In this document: positions 1-6,121 of the stretch, one piece after another | How the letters are laid out: each line of letters starts with the position of its first letter | Numbering within the stretch: position 1 is the stretch's first letter | From: Candidatus Neomicrothrix sp. UBA4542 | GTDB taxonomy: Bacteria > Actinomycetota > Acidimicrobiia > Acidimicrobiales > Poriferisodalaceae | Assembly (NCBI GenBank): GCA_002388005.1 | Contig: DGLO01000015.1 | Coordinates: 1-8,402, forward strand | Direction of reading: 5' to 3' | DNA: 8,402 nucleotides | The notes under the pieces: model-generated | What the model was told of the DNA's origin: nothing | Database searches by the model: none | What the model saw: only the letters and a program-made list of their open reading frames with translations | Made by a program: the position numbers and the translations under genes

Positions 1-1
1 A

Positions 2-1621
2 AGCACAGAACACGAAACGAAACCCCCGGCTCGATACACCGAGGCGACCCTAGTTAGACAATTAGAAGACCTCGGTATTGGACGACCCAGTACATACGCG
101 AGCATCCTCGGTACGATCCAGAATCGAGGTTACGTATGGAAAAAAGGCTCAGCTTTAGTCCCAGCGTTAACTGCCTTTGCCACCGTCGGTCTCATGGAGA
201 ATCATTTCTCTCACCTAGTTGACTACGCGCTCACCGCCCGCATGGAAGATGACCTTGACGGAATATCCACAGGGGAACTTGAGTCCGCCCCATGGCTATC
301 CGATTTCTATTACGGGGGTGTCGATGGAGAAGGAAAGGTTCTTCCAGGTCTTCGCGACTTAGTGTCTGCCGGTCACCTTGAGGAAATTGATGCAGTAGAG
401 ATCAACACGATCCCTATTGGCATTGATGAAGATGGCCTACTTATCGTCGCCAAGGTAGGTAAGACCAGCCCTTACATACAAAGAGGCGATGAAATTCGAT
501 CCTTACCTGCCGGGATCGCACCAGATGAGATCACCCTTGAACGGGCGATTGAACTGCTCGAAACACCCCAAGAGCGAGTTCTAGGGGTAGACCCTGAGAC
601 TGGCCTCGAAGTTATTGTCAGGGTTGGTACGTACGGTCCATACGTATCTCTGGGACGATTCCCCAAAATGCCGATGTCATCGTCCCCTGGGGGACAACTC
701 TTGAATCTCCCGCTCCACAAGAAAGAACTAAAGGTAGCTCTCGCGTACATGCGCTGTATGACCGAACAGCCTGATGATGACTCGGTTCGTCAGGCTGTCA
801 AAAACCCTAAACGCGGAATTGGGGATGCCGCGATCAAACGCCTAGCTGAATACGGCAAGGAGAACGGAATCAGTCTTCTCGAGGCTTTCGAACAAGCGGA
901 GGCAGCTGGTTCGTCAACCGCTGCGCGCAAGGCCATTCGGTCGTTTCTTAAGTTGAGAAACTCGATTTCCGACATGCGCGATTTGGACGCCCCAACAGCT
1001 CTGCAGTCATGCCTAGATCAATCCGGCTATATGAAAGAGTTGCGATCGGACGATCAAGAAGAACGCCTTACCAACATCAACTCATTGATAGAGGTCTCTC
1101 ATGAGTTCGAAAACATTGTCGAGCTTGTTGCGGAACTAGATCGAATCGACGAACTTAAATCACAACCAAAACCCAAAACCGCCTCTCTTTTTGACACCAT
1201 GACAATTGAACGAGTCACTCTTGAGGACGCGCTTGAACTCCTCAGTCTGCCTCGCACCGTTGGAACCGATCCTGCAGATGGCATAGCGATCACAGTCCAA
1301 AACGGCCCATATGGTCCGTATCTCTTGAAGGGCCCGGAAAGTCGTAATCTGAAGAACGAGGAACAGCTCTTCACTATCACTCTGGAAGAGTGCCTAGGGC
1401 TCCTTGCAATGCCCAAGAAATTTGGCCGTGCGAAGGCGAAGCCCCCGCTGAAGGAGTTTGGTGTAGATCCCAACAGTGGCAAGCCGATCTTGCTCAAGGA
1501 CGGGAAATTTGGTCCCTACGTAACCGACGGAAAGACGAACGCGTCGCTGAAAAACTGGGAGTCAGTCGAAGAACTCACAGATCAAAGAGCAGTTGAGCTG
1601 CTCGCGGAGAGACGTGCTTGA
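2..1621 (+). CDS. topA: DNA topoisomerase I (type IA), C-terminal part, truncated at window start, with UvrD-2B-like insertion
   Basis: Type IA topoisomerases relax negative supercoils by single-strand cleavage and passage. The reading frame is open from base 2, so the gene begins upstream, and the catalytic tyrosine region is outside the window. Counting from base 2, the first ~90 residues are the end of the core fold: PPARYTEATLV, then IGRPSTYASIL and the MEDDLD stretch. Four topoisomerase C-terminal repeats follow, each with a G(I/V/T)D turn and a (S/G)PY motif, at about 416-487, 581-655, 1259-1333 and 1457-1531. The end, ELLAERRA, and the lack of zinc-finger cysteines fit acidimicrobial TopA. 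Between repeats 2 and 3 is a long extra segment resembling the 2B subdomain of UvrD/PcrA (separate entry). The frame is uninterrupted across both junctions, which argues against a frameshift or simple misassembly. The identification as topA is firm; the role of the insert is unknown. Confidence 0.95.
   Translation, partial: STEHETKPPARYTEATLVRQLEDLGIGRPSTYASILGTIQNRGYVWKKGSALVPALTAFATVGLMENHFSHLVDYALTARMEDDLDGISTGELESAPWLSDFYYGGVDGEGKVLPGLRDLVSAGHLEEIDAVEINTIPIGIDEDGLLIVAKVGKTSPYIQRGDEIRSLPAGIAPDEITLERAIELLETPQERVLGVDPETGLEVIVRVGTYGPYVSLGRFPKMPMSSSPGGQLLNLPLHKKELKVALAYMRCMTEQPDDDSVRQAVKNPKRGIGDAAIKRLAEYGKENGISLLEAFEQAEAAGSSTAARKAIRSFLKLRNSISDMRDLDAPTALQSCLDQSGYMKELRSDDQEERLTNINSLIEVSHEFENIVELVAELDRIDELKSQPKPKTASLFDTMTIERVTLEDALELLSLPRTVGTDPADGIAITVQNGPYGPYLLKGPESRNLKNEEQLFTITLEECLGLLAMPKKFGRAKAKPPLKEFGVDPNSGKPILLKDGKFGPYVTDGKTNASLKNWESVEELTDQRAVELLAERRA
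716..1153 (+). other. UvrD/PcrA 2B-subdomain-like segment embedded in TopA
   Basis: This in-frame part of topA does not look like topoisomerase. It begins with KKELKVALAYMR and a PDDDS stretch, continues with NPKRGIGDAAIKRLAEY, then GISLLEAFEQAE, a helical region, LDQSGYMKELR, ERLTNINSLIEV, EFEN, and ends near ELDRIDEL. In PcrA/UvrD helicases the same elements occur in the same order: E-K-D-x-LAYLR, NPDDD, NVPKRGIG, GIS-F-A, LD-TGY--L, RLENI-E, FE and a closing D-D-L. Together they make up most of the 2B subdomain. In UvrD the GIG turn belongs to a helix-hairpin-helix that contacts duplex DNA. No ATPase motif is present, so this cannot be a helicase by itself. The comparison is from memory; the order of motifs is what convinces. 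The flanking 656-715 and 1154-1168 are probably linker or the edges of the transferred piece. Confidence 0.8.
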
Positions 1622-1654
1622 TCGGTGAAATAGCGATCGCAAACCACAGAGACC

Positions 1655-1682
1655 TAGCTAGAACGCCTAGCCTTGCTAGCTA
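1655..1682. repeat. CTAG-rich inverted repeat between topA and MFS gene
   Basis: TAGCTAG at 1655-1661 is the reverse complement of CTAGCTA at 1676-1682, which allows a 7-bp stem with a 14-base loop. The tetramer CTAG occurs four times within 1654-1679, so shorter alternative stems are also possible. No T-run follows, so this is a poor intrinsic terminator. It sits in the 94-base gap after topA and could be an operator, an mRNA structure or chance. Confidence 0.35.
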
Positions 1683-1715
1683 ATAAATTGACATCTATCA
1701 CCCGCATTCTTCGAC

Positions 1716-3071
1716 ATGAACGACCAATCCTCCGCCGCTGACAGCCCCGAGAGCCGCCTTACCCGATCGCACCCCGTGTTCGGCAGTCCGGGATTTCTCC
1801 GTCTTTGGATCGCACAGGTGGTCAGCGCCTTCGGAGACTGGATCGGATTTCTGGCAATTATCGAAATCGCGCGACGGATCGGAGGAGACCAGCCAGGATC
1901 TGCAATCGCTTTGGTGATGTTGGCGCGAGTTCTACCTGGGTTTTTCTTGGCATCAGTCGGCGGCGTGATCGTCGACCGAGTAAACCGGAAACGCCTGTTA
2001 ATCAGCTGCGACATACTGCGCGCCGGAGTATTGCTGACGATTCCATTTATAGAGCGCGTATGGGGGTTAATCCTGGCCTCGTTGGTGCTCGAACTCGCCA
2101 CCTCGCTATGGGGTCCAGCGAAGGAAGCAATCGTTCCGAACCTGGTACCCAAAGAACAGCTAACTGCAGCAAATTCGTTATCTCTGGTAGCGGCCTACGG
2201 AACATTTCCACTTGCCGCAGGAGCTTTCATCGGCCTCGCCAAGTTCGCCGAATGGTTAGGAGGAAGCAGCATCGGTCAAGTTGAGTGGGCGTTAGCTCTC
2301 GATGCATTGACTTTTCTGGTTGCAGCGGCCCTCATAGCCGCCCTGCCTTTGATTAGACACCGTCGCGACGCCGACGATGCCCCATCAATTGACTTGGCGC
2401 AAGGAGTAAGAGAACTCCGCGAAGGGTGGAGCTTCATCGCAATTAGCCCGCAGGTACGAGCAGTTTTGATTGGTCTGGGAACCGGGATGATTGGTGGAGG
2501 GATGCTGATCCCTCTCGGGGCAGTTTTTAATGACGTGGTCCTGGGTGCTGGCAACGCGGGATTCGGAACCATTCTGGTCACCATGGGGTTAGGGGTAGCG
2601 TCGGGAGTTTCGGTTCTGTCAGCGGTACAACGGCGCCTCGACAAAGAACGTATTTTCGTCGCCTCAATTTTCGGGGCCGGCATATGCCTGCTTTTCGCGG
2701 TAACAAGTTCAAATACTTTGCTTACCTTGTCGGGCGTTTTTGCTATGGGTATCTGCGCCGGATCGGTATATGTCTTGGGATTCACCCTCCTCCATGAACA
2801 TGTCGAGGAGCAGCTCAGAGGGCGAGTGTTTAGCGCGTTGTACACCCTGGTGCGCTTTTGTTTGCTTTTGTCCATCACTGTTGGCGGGTTCCTGTCGGAC
2901 GGTTTCAATTGGTTCTTTGGCGTGGTTTTCGATAATGAAATCGCTGTGGGATCATGGACTATGGCTCTTCCCGGTGTCCGGGGGGCCTTATGGTTGGCGA
3001 GCAGTTTCATGCTGGTCGCCGCTGCACTTGCGTGGATTTCTCTGCGCGCCCCTCAAAAGAAGTCGCCATGA
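1716..3071 (+). CDS. MFS permease, 12 transmembrane helices, coupled to tmk
   Basis: This 451-residue integral membrane protein belongs to the major facilitator superfamily. About twelve hydrophobic segments are visible, near residues 28-52, 62-84, 94-112, 115-133, 154-174, 191-213, 247-271, 281-304, 313-329, 335-358, 370-392 and 424-443. The loop after helix 2 carries the MFS motif A form GGVIVDRVNRKR (82-93), and a charged cytoplasmic linker lies around 214-240 between the two halves. It resembles the drug- or siderophore-exporter type subfamily (MFS_3), but the substrate cannot be read from sequence. The ATG at 1716 has no clear Shine-Dalgarno sequence; it is kept because the FGSPGFLRLW start of the fold follows soon after. 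Its stop overlaps the tmk start by four bases, and in some actinobacteria, as I recall, an MFS-like membrane domain is fused to thymidylate kinase. A functional tie to nucleotide metabolism is inference. Confidence 0.85.
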   Translation: MNDQSSAADSPESRLTRSHPVFGSPGFLRLWIAQVVSAFGDWIGFLAIIEIARRIGGDQPGSAIALVMLARVLPGFFLASVGGVIVDRVNRKRLLISCDILRAGVLLTIPFIERVWGLILASLVLELATSLWGPAKEAIVPNLVPKEQLTAANSLSLVAAYGTFPLAAGAFIGLAKFAEWLGGSSIGQVEWALALDALTFLVAAALIAALPLIRHRRDADDAPSIDLAQGVRELREGWSFIAISPQVRAVLIGLGTGMIGGGMLIPLGAVFNDVVLGAGNAGFGTILVTMGLGVASGVSVLSAVQRRLDKERIFVASIFGAGICLLFAVTSSNTLLTLSGVFAMGICAGSVYVLGFTLLHEHVEEQLRGRVFSALYTLVRFCLLLSITVGGFLSDGFNWFFGVVFDNEIAVGSWTMALPGVRGALWLASSFMLVAAALAWISLRAPQKKSP

Positions 3072-3664
3072 GTCGCCGCGGAAAATACATAGCCATTGAA
3101 GGGTGGGAGGCGAGCGGCAAATCAACTCAAGCCCGACTTCTTGCCGACCGTCTCGACGCTGTTCTCACCCGCGAGCCCGGCGGGACTGACCTGGGGGTGG
3201 CTATCCGCGGTTTGTTGCTCGGGAATGGCCCTGAACCGACACAACGGGCAGAAGCACTGCTCTTTGCCGCTGATCGAGCCCAACACTTAGCCGAAGTAGT
3301 TGAACCGGCTCTCTCAGAAGGTCGCGATGTCATTACCGACCGGTCATATGGATCGACTCTCGCCTATCAAGGTCACGGCCGAGGCCAACCCATAGATGAA
3401 CTCATGCGGCTCGCTGAATGGGCAAGCGGCGGCCTATTGCCAGATCTAGTGGTTTTGTTGACCGTGCCAGCCGATACAGCCGATCGTCGGTTAGGAGAAG
3501 AACGAGACCGAATGGAACGTGAAGACACCGATTTCGCCGCTCGGGTCATTGAGGGATTCGCCGCTCTAGCTGATGCAGATCCAGATCGCTGGGTCGTCGT
3601 GGACGGCACCGGATCGATCGAGGAAGTAGCTGAGAGGGTCGCCAGCGCAGTTGGTGCGAAATGA
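3068..3664 (+). CDS. tmk: Thymidylate kinase (dTMP kinase)
   Basis: Tmk phosphorylates dTMP to dTDP with ATP in the cytoplasm, an essential step to dTTP. The 198-residue length is normal. Visible motifs are the P-loop EGWEASGKST (11-20), the TREPGGT segment (35-40 region) that contacts substrate, DRSYGSTLAYQGHGRG (91-106) in the place of the DRY/DRH motif and dTMP-binding region, and the arginine-rich LID RRLGEERDRMERED (140-153) followed by DF and RV-GF. The P-loop lacks a basic residue while the LID is rich in arginine, which suits the E. coli-like (type II) pattern. The P-loop Trp13 and the Ser93 after Asp-Arg are mild departures from the commonest forms. The ATG at 3068 forms an ATGA overlap with the MFS stop. 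An upstream in-frame extension to 2954 exists but would overlap the MFS gene by over 100 bases and lies before the KYIAIEG strand, so it is rejected. Confidence 0.95.
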   Translation: MSRRGKYIAIEGWEASGKSTQARLLADRLDAVLTREPGGTDLGVAIRGLLLGNGPEPTQRAEALLFAADRAQHLAEVVEPALSEGRDVITDRSYGSTLAYQGHGRGQPIDELMRLAEWASGGLLPDLVVLLTVPADTADRRLGEERDRMEREDTDFAARVIEGFAALADADPDRWVVVDGTGSIEEVAERVASAVGAK

Positions 3665-4695
3665 GTGATGCTTTCAGCGAAATCGTTGGACAAACCGCAG
3701 CTGTATCGATGCTTCGCTCCGCGGTGGTAAACCCGTTGCCCGCCTATCTACTTGTTGGGCCAATGGGCTGTGGTGCGCGAACCATGGCCACCAGCTTCGC
3801 TGCAGAACTCTTAGCTTACGAACGTGATGATTCACAACGCCATCGAAGGCTCGCTATGTCTGAAGAGCATCCTGACTTGATGGTGTTCGAACGCAACGGA
3901 CCCGCACTTTCGGTGGAACAAGCGAAAGACATCGTCAGAGTTGCGACAACAAGTCCGTTTGAGGGCGATCGGAAAGTCATTCTGGTGGAAGACATCCACC
4001 TAGCACTCGGTGCTGCACCGATGATTCTCAAGGTTTTGGAAGAGCCTCCACAGTCAACCCATTTCATATTGACGGCGGAAGAAATCCCAGCCGAGTTGGC
4101 AACCATTGCCTCCCGCTGCACTCAAGTTGATCTGACAACTATTAGCCCCCACGAACTAATAGAAGCGTTGCGTGCGTCCGGGGTTGACGAGCAGCGTTCA
4201 TCAGCGATAGCGAACGTCGCCAATGGTTCAATTGATCGGGCGCTACTCCTTGCTTCAGACGATGCCGCCCTTGAACGGTGGACCACATGGCAGCAACTTC
4301 GGACAACTCTTGATGGCAGCGGAAACGCTGCCGCCGACGCTGCAGATCGGTTACTCGAAATGATCGACAATGCAGCGGCTCCGCTGCAGGATCGACATGA
4401 TCGGGAACGCAAAGAACTTGATGACCGCGCAGAGCGTTTCGGCGAACGAGGCATGGGTCGTCGGAGTCTGGAAGATCGTCACAAAAGAGAACTGAGGAGA
4501 CTGCGGACAGACGAACTCACGATGGGTATTACCGCCGTCGGGGTCTCTATTCGCGATGACGTTGCAACAGGCCGCCTTGATGCCGCACGCGCATCAACGT
4601 CGTTGGACGCGGTCACCAAGGCCGGTAGCTACCTGCGACGCAACCCAAACGAACGACTTCTACTACAAAGGCTTCTTGTGAACCTCACTGAGTAG
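3661..4695 (+). CDS. holB: DNA polymerase III delta' subunit (clamp loader), degenerate nucleotide and zinc sites
   Basis: Delta' is a non-hydrolysing AAA+ subunit of the clamp loader that opens and loads the beta sliding clamp. The 344-residue protein starts FSEIVGQTAAVSMLRSA, as DnaX-like and HolB proteins do. It has a Walker A position reading GPMGCGART (33-41), a Walker B-like strand VILVEDIH (106-113), LEEPP (126-130) and the diagnostic SRC motif (151-153), which supplies the trans-acting arginine. The Walker A lysine is alanine, as expected for a subunit that need not bind ATP. The usual four-cysteine zinc module after Walker A is absent: residues 42-72 contain no cysteine. Residues 240-285 form a very charged, probably helical segment (DRHDRERKELDDR and DRHKRELRRLRT) before the C-terminal collar domain. 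It starts inside the tmk stop (ATGA), so the two are translationally coupled. tmk-holB adjacency is common in bacteria. Confidence 0.9.
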   Translation: MSDAFSEIVGQTAAVSMLRSAVVNPLPAYLLVGPMGCGARTMATSFAAELLAYERDDSQRHRRLAMSEEHPDLMVFERNGPALSVEQAKDIVRVATTSPFEGDRKVILVEDIHLALGAAPMILKVLEEPPQSTHFILTAEEIPAELATIASRCTQVDLTTISPHELIEALRASGVDEQRSSAIANVANGSIDRALLLASDDAALERWTTWQQLRTTLDGSGNAAADAADRLLEMIDNAAAPLQDRHDRERKELDDRAERFGERGMGRRSLEDRHKRELRRLRTDELTMGITAVGVSIRDDVATGRLDAARASTSLDAVTKAGSYLRRNPNERLLLQRLLVNLTE

Positions 4696-4722
4696 AAAAC
4701 CTGGTGGTGCGGTGAACGACGG

Positions 4723-4794
4723 AGCCCGAGGCGGGGATTGAACCCGCGACCTGCTCTTTACGAGAGAGCCGCTCTGCCACTGAGCTACTCGGGC
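4723..4794 (-). tRNA. tRNA-Thr (anticodon CGT)
   Basis: Read on the minus strand, the 72-base gene folds into a complete cloverleaf. The acceptor GCCCGAG pairs with CTCGGGC, and T8-A9 follow. The D-stem GCTC pairs with GAGC around a 7-base loop AGTGGCA. The anticodon stem GCTCT pairs with AGAGC around the loop CTCGTAA, giving anticodon CGT at 4762-4760, which reads threonine ACG codons. The variable loop is AGGTC, and the T-stem GCGGG pairs with CCCGC around TTCAATC. The discriminator base is T (U73), and CCA is not encoded (the next bases are CCG), so CCA must be added enzymatically. The gene is convergent with holB, whose stop is 27 bases away. A TAGCGT hexamer at 4812-4807 (minus strand) is a possible -10 element, but no good -35 was found. 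Confidence 0.95.
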
Positions 4795-4900
4795 GCTGAG
4801 CCACTGACGCTATCAGCCACTTCGGCCGAGATCGCCTGCATATTTCTGGGAATCAGACTGAACTGGGGCTCAGATTAAAGGTCTACGCTGCAGTGTTAGA

Positions 4901-4906
4901 TACGAT
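4901..4906 (+). promoter_or_regulatory. Candidate -10 element for a leaderless transcript
   Basis: TACGAT fits the TANNNT -10 pattern and ends six bases before the ATG at 4913. Transcription from it would start at or next to the start codon, as in leaderless actinobacterial mRNAs. No convincing -35 lies 16-18 bases upstream, and no Shine-Dalgarno sequence precedes the ATG, which is in keeping with a leaderless message. The element would drive the small membrane protein and probably the genes downstream. It is a weak, pattern-only call. Confidence 0.3.
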
Positions 4907-4912
4907 GACCAC

Positions 4913-5047
4913 ATGAACGCACTTGCTGCCCAAGTCTGGCATTTCTGGCTCGCTGTGCCCCTCGCTATAGGTACCGTGCTCGGAGTCCTTCAACTGGTCG
5001 CGGGGTACATCACCAAAGTGGTGGCTCCTCGATACCCCAAACGCTGA
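4913..5047 (+). CDS. Small single-pass membrane protein (44 aa), function unknown
   Basis: An ATG at 4913 opens a 44-codon frame ending in TGA at 5045-5047. The product starts MNALAAQVWHFW and has one hydrophobic helix at about residues 11-32 (LAVPLAIGTVLGVLQLVAGY). It ends in a basic tail, TKVVAPRYPKR, so an outside amino terminus and cytoplasmic tail are expected by the positive-inside rule. The PRYPKR ending looks like a designed boundary and not random sequence. It fills the gap before the zincin gene (stop to next GTG, 8 bases), so the two are probably co-transcribed. An ATG at 4905 in another frame stops after three codons. I recall similar short helix-plus-basic-tail proteins in actinobacteria but cannot name a family. 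It might anchor or assist the neighbouring metalloprotease-like protein, which is speculation. Confidence 0.7.
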   Translation: MNALAAQVWHFWLAVPLAIGTVLGVLQLVAGYITKVVAPRYPKR

Positions 5048-5055
5048 GCTCGACA

Positions 5056-6108
5056 GTGACGGACGGGCCCGTCGACTGGGAACTAGCCCGCCGGGTTGCG
5101 GTACGGGTCGCGGGAGAAGAACCATTGTCGCGGTCATATTTGGGCGACTCATTGCACAAAGATTTTGCCCGCTTCACCCCCGTAGCTGAAGAACTAGTCG
5201 CCGCAGAAACTGGACTGGTCTCCAATGAAGGTTCCGCCCGCGCCCGAGTAATCGACCGGGGAGGATGGATCGACGCGAACATTCGGGCCTTCCGGAGGTT
5301 GTTAGGGCCAGTTTTGGCTGAATCCAGTGGTACACATCCCGCCAGCCGAATCACACCGAAAATCGCAGCCGCCGAATTAGGAGCGGTCTTGGGTTGGATG
5401 TCCAGACGCGTGCTGGGCCAATACGACCTGCTACTGGCTGAAGATGAAGACAGAGATGAGCAAGATCTCGTGTATTACGTCGGACCGAACATTTTGTCGA
5501 TCGAAAAGAAATTTGCTTTCGACCCCAAACAATTCAGGCTATGGCTGGCATTGCATGAGTTGACTCACCGCTCGCAGTTCACCGGTGTGCCATGGCTGCG
5601 CCCCCGCTTCTTAGAACTCGTGAATCAAATGCTCGACGAAGTTGAGCCCGACCCCGACCGAATCAAGCAAGGCCTGCAGGAGTTCATAAAGTTGCGCCGC
5701 GAAGGCCACGACCCGATGGCTGACGGCGGAGTGGCGCAGCTATTCGCGAGCGAACGCCAGCGAGAACTTTTGGATTGTGTCGGCGGAATGATGAGTTTGG
5801 TAGAGGGGCACGGCGACGTCACTATGTCTCGCGCGGCAAATGGCCATATACCCCACGCGTCGCGGTTCCATCGAGTGATGCACGAACGTCGCAACAGCGC
5901 AACAGGTGTCGCGCGGATCATGCAAAAACTTATGGGGATAGAAGCCAAGCTGGCGCAGTATCAGGCAGGAGAAGAATTCATAGCGGCCATCGAGTCCGAA
6001 CGGGGTAACCGAGCCGTGGACGTCATTTGGCGCGATCCAGACCACCTTCCATCTATGGTCGAAATTCGAGACCCGTCCGCTTGGATGCAACGAGTACCAG
6101 GCGCGTAA
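5056..6108 (+). CDS. Zinc-dependent metalloprotease-like protein (zincin_2/DUF2342, F420-associated type)
   Basis: The 350-residue protein belongs to the actinobacterial family annotated as zinc-dependent metalloprotease or 'coenzyme F420 biosynthesis associated' (DUF2342, zincin fold). Its core is LWLALHELTHRSQF, with the HExxH zinc motif at residues 167-171. Further on is MMSLVEGHGDVTM (245-257), where a Glu/His pair is expected to provide another zinc ligand. The amino-terminal DWELARRVAVRVAG and the region GQYDLLLAEDE through YYVGPNI (121-146) are typical of the family. No signal peptide or membrane helix is visible, so it should be cytoplasmic. The start is GTG at 5056 with no strong ribosome site. 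The link to F420 in the family name rests on gene co-occurrence; no F420 biosynthesis gene lies in this window. Protease activity and substrate are unknown. It precedes tilS by 13 bases, in the same operon by spacing. Confidence 0.88.
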   Translation: MTDGPVDWELARRVAVRVAGEEPLSRSYLGDSLHKDFARFTPVAEELVAAETGLVSNEGSARARVIDRGGWIDANIRAFRRLLGPVLAESSGTHPASRITPKIAAAELGAVLGWMSRRVLGQYDLLLAEDEDRDEQDLVYYVGPNILSIEKKFAFDPKQFRLWLALHELTHRSQFTGVPWLRPRFLELVNQMLDEVEPDPDRIKQGLQEFIKLRREGHDPMADGGVAQLFASERQRELLDCVGGMMSLVEGHGDVTMSRAANGHIPHASRFHRVMHERRNSATGVARIMQKLMGIEAKLAQYQAGEEFIAAIESERGNRAVDVIWRDPDHLPSMVEIRDPSAWMQRVPGA

Positions 6109-6110
6109 CT

Positions 6111-6114
6111 GAGG
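6111..6114 (+). promoter_or_regulatory. Shine-Dalgarno sequence for tilS
   Basis: GAGG lies seven bases before the ATG at 6122, in the short gap after the zincin stop. It is one of the few clear ribosome sites in the window and supports this ATG as the tilS start. Confidence 0.5.
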
Positions 6115-6121
6115 TTCCCGC

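Noticed and set aside
656..1168. The TopA insert as an intein or a separate overlapping gene
   Set aside because: There are no intein splice-junction residues (Cys/Ser at the start, HN at the end) or endonuclease motifs, and the frame joins both TopA halves without its own start or stop.
194..1621. Treating the ATG at 194 as the start of a complete gene
   Set aside because: The frame is open back to base 2 and the upstream residues (PPARYTEATLV, IGRPSTYAS) are plainly topoisomerase I core, so the gene is truncated at the window edge.
1688..1716. TTGACA at 1688-1693 as a complete promoter for the MFS gene
   Set aside because: At 16-19 bases downstream there is no TANNNT hexamer, and the -10 would run into the start codon.
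1676..2152. Long open frame on the minus strand opposite the MFS gene, with similar ones opposite tmk, holB, the zincin and tilS
   Set aside because: They lack recognisable domains, have arginine/serine-rich composition typical of antisense frames, and lie wholly opposite genes with clear motifs.
2954..3067. In-frame upstream extension of tmk to an ATG at 2954
   Set aside because: It would overlap the MFS gene by over 100 bases, codes for sequence before the normal Tmk amino-terminal strand, and the ATG at 3068 gives a standard ATGA overlap.
4696..4722. Terminator between holB and the tRNA gene
   Set aside because: No stem with a T-run could be found on either strand in this short gap.
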